Below are positions 63,164 through 64,000 of a stretch of DNA of 64,000 nucleotides, one piece after another. The notes under the pieces were generated by a model. That model made no database searches, was not told the origin of the DNA, and worked only from the letters and a program-made list of their open reading frames with translations. This stretch comes from Sphingopyxis sp. YF1 (lineage in GTDB: Bacteria; Pseudomonadota; Alphaproteobacteria; Sphingomonadales; Sphingomonadaceae). Position numbers and translations under genes: made by a program. Every line of letters begins with the position of its first letter. Position 1 is the first letter of the stretch. The stretch spans positions 682,001 through 746,000 of the forward strand of contig NZ_CP033204.1 in assembly GCF_022701295.1 (NCBI RefSeq), given 5' to 3'.

Positions 63164-64000
63164 TGCGGCGGCTGGTTCCGGTCCTCGCCTTGCTCGTTGC
63201 GGGCTGCGCGCCCGCGATCGCACCGCGGCCCGCGGCGAGCATCGTTGCGCCGCCCGCCGACTGGCGCAGCCCGATGCCCGCGGGCGGCGCGGTCGAAAGC
63301 GCCTGGTGGGGCGGCTTTGGCGACTCCCGGCTGGCGGCGCTGGTCGAACAGGCGCGCGCGAACAACAGCGACCTTGCCATTGCCGCGGCGCGCGTCGCCG
63401 AGGCGCGGGCGCAGGAACGCGTTGCCCGCTCGCTGCTGCTTCCGACGCTGTCGGCCAGCGCGTCGGGCGCAGAGGCGCGCAGCGTCAACGCTTTCGGCCA
63501 GCCGAGCGAGAGTTTTTCGGCCCAGCCGGGCTTTCAGGCCGCCTATGAGGTCGACCTGTTCGGGCGCAATGCGGCGCAGGCCGACGCGGCGCGCGCCAAT
63601 GCCGCGGCGGTCGCAGCGGCGCGCGAGGCGGCGCTGCTGTCGGTCAGCGCGACGACCGCGAGCAGCTATATCGTGCTGCTCGCGCTCGACGAACGGCGCG
63701 ATCTCCTCCACCAGACGCTCGTCACCCGCGGCGAAGCGCTGCGCATCGCGCGCGACCGGGCGGAGGCGGGCTATACCTCGCGGCTCGAACTCAGCCAGGC
63801 CGAGGCCGAATATCGCGCCACCGAGCAACAGATTCCCGCGATCGAGGCGGCGATCGCGCGGCAGGAGAATGCGCTGTCGCTGCTCGTCGGCGCAACGCCG
63901 CGCGCGATCGATCGCGGCGCCGATTTCGACGCGCTCGCCACCCCGGCGGTGCCCGCGGTGCTGCCCTCCGACCTCGTCCGCCGCCGTCCCGACATCGCGC
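63163..64000 (+). CDS. Outer-membrane efflux channel (NodT/TolC-like lipoprotein), truncated by the window end
   Basis: About 279 residues of a longer protein are present; the frame is open at 64000. The leader ends in LVAGC, a lipobox, so the mature N-terminus is lipid-anchored. WWGGFGDSRLAALVEQA and AYEVDLFGRNAAQADAA are typical of the NodT subfamily of OMF channels. Starts directly after the HlyD stop (TGATG), completing an EmrAB-OMF efflux operon. Confidence 0.92.
   Translation, partial: MRRLVPVLALLVAGCAPAIAPRPAASIVAPPADWRSPMPAGGAVESAWWGGFGDSRLAALVEQARANNSDLAIAAARVAEARAQERVARSLLLPTLSASASGAEARSVNAFGQPSESFSAQPGFQAAYEVDLFGRNAAQADAARANAAAVAAAREAALLSVSATTASSYIVLLALDERRDLLHQTLVTRGEALRIARDRAEAGYTSRLELSQAEAEYRATEQQIPAIEAAIARQENALSLLVGATPRAIDRGADFDALATPAVPAVLPSDLVRRRPDIA

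Overview
The window is GC-rich chromosomal DNA from a sphingomonad alphaproteobacterium, most likely Sphingopyxis or a close relative. The evidence is the Sphingomonadales-type gene content (TonB receptor plus serine-hydrolase peptide loci, small secreted proteins) and a core cluster in which skp is followed directly by fabZ with no lpxD/lpxA, as expected in a lineage with glycosphingolipids instead of lipopolysaccharide. I saw no rRNA, tRNA, CRISPR array, prophage or replication origin. One intact insertion sequence is present.

Layout. 1-0.8 kb: glyoxalase I and a 47-residue small gene. 1.1-14.4 kb: a coherent catabolic locus. A divergent XRE-cupin regulator faces a class C-like serine hydrolase and an N-acetyl-D-amino-acid racemase (DgcA type). 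A second unit follows with an M19 peptidase, TonB receptor, DgcN-type N-acetyltransferase, YkvI-like permease, second serine hydrolase, second M19 dipeptidase and a PLP aminotransferase. Both units carry the same roughly 27-29 bp operator-like element. The genes read as uptake and hydrolysis of D-residue-containing peptides followed by inversion of the D-amino acid (D-Glu-like) through an N-acetyl intermediate. 14.4-15.3 kb: an IS5-family element inserted exactly at the aminotransferase stop codon.

15.4-27.6 kb: housekeeping and accessory genes (ferredoxin-reductase-like flavoprotein, DUF4126, NUDIX, a small exported protein with a good terminator, Nit-type amidase, M16 protease, CPA2 antiporter, NADP-isocitrate dehydrogenase, psd-pssA phospholipid pair). 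27.9-39.2 kb: the conserved rpsB-tsf-pyrH-frr-uppS-cdsA-dxr-rseP-bamA-skp-fabZ cluster, then rpmE. 39.3-41.4 kb: methyltransferase and glycerol kinase. 41.4-44.0 kb: a sulfide/persulfide detoxification module (persulfide dioxygenase-like enzyme, BigR-type repressor with an operator palindrome, rhodanese, TauE exporter).

44.2-51.3 kb: RhlE-type helicase, two alpha/beta hydrolases, a small membrane protein, a LuxR-type regulator and an S9 peptidase. 51.4-54.8 kb: an arginine succinyltransferase pathway operon (M20 peptidase-astA-astB) in which the M20 enzyme may supply a desuccinylase. 54.9-58.7 kb: a single large gene for a STAND NTPase with an N-terminal nuclease-like domain and twelve 34-residue C-terminal repeats, the architecture of antiviral Avs proteins. 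This and the D-amino-acid locus are the two most interesting parts of the window. 59.0-64.0 kb: a GGDEF cyclase and an EmrAB/OMF-type tripartite efflux operon whose last gene runs off the window.
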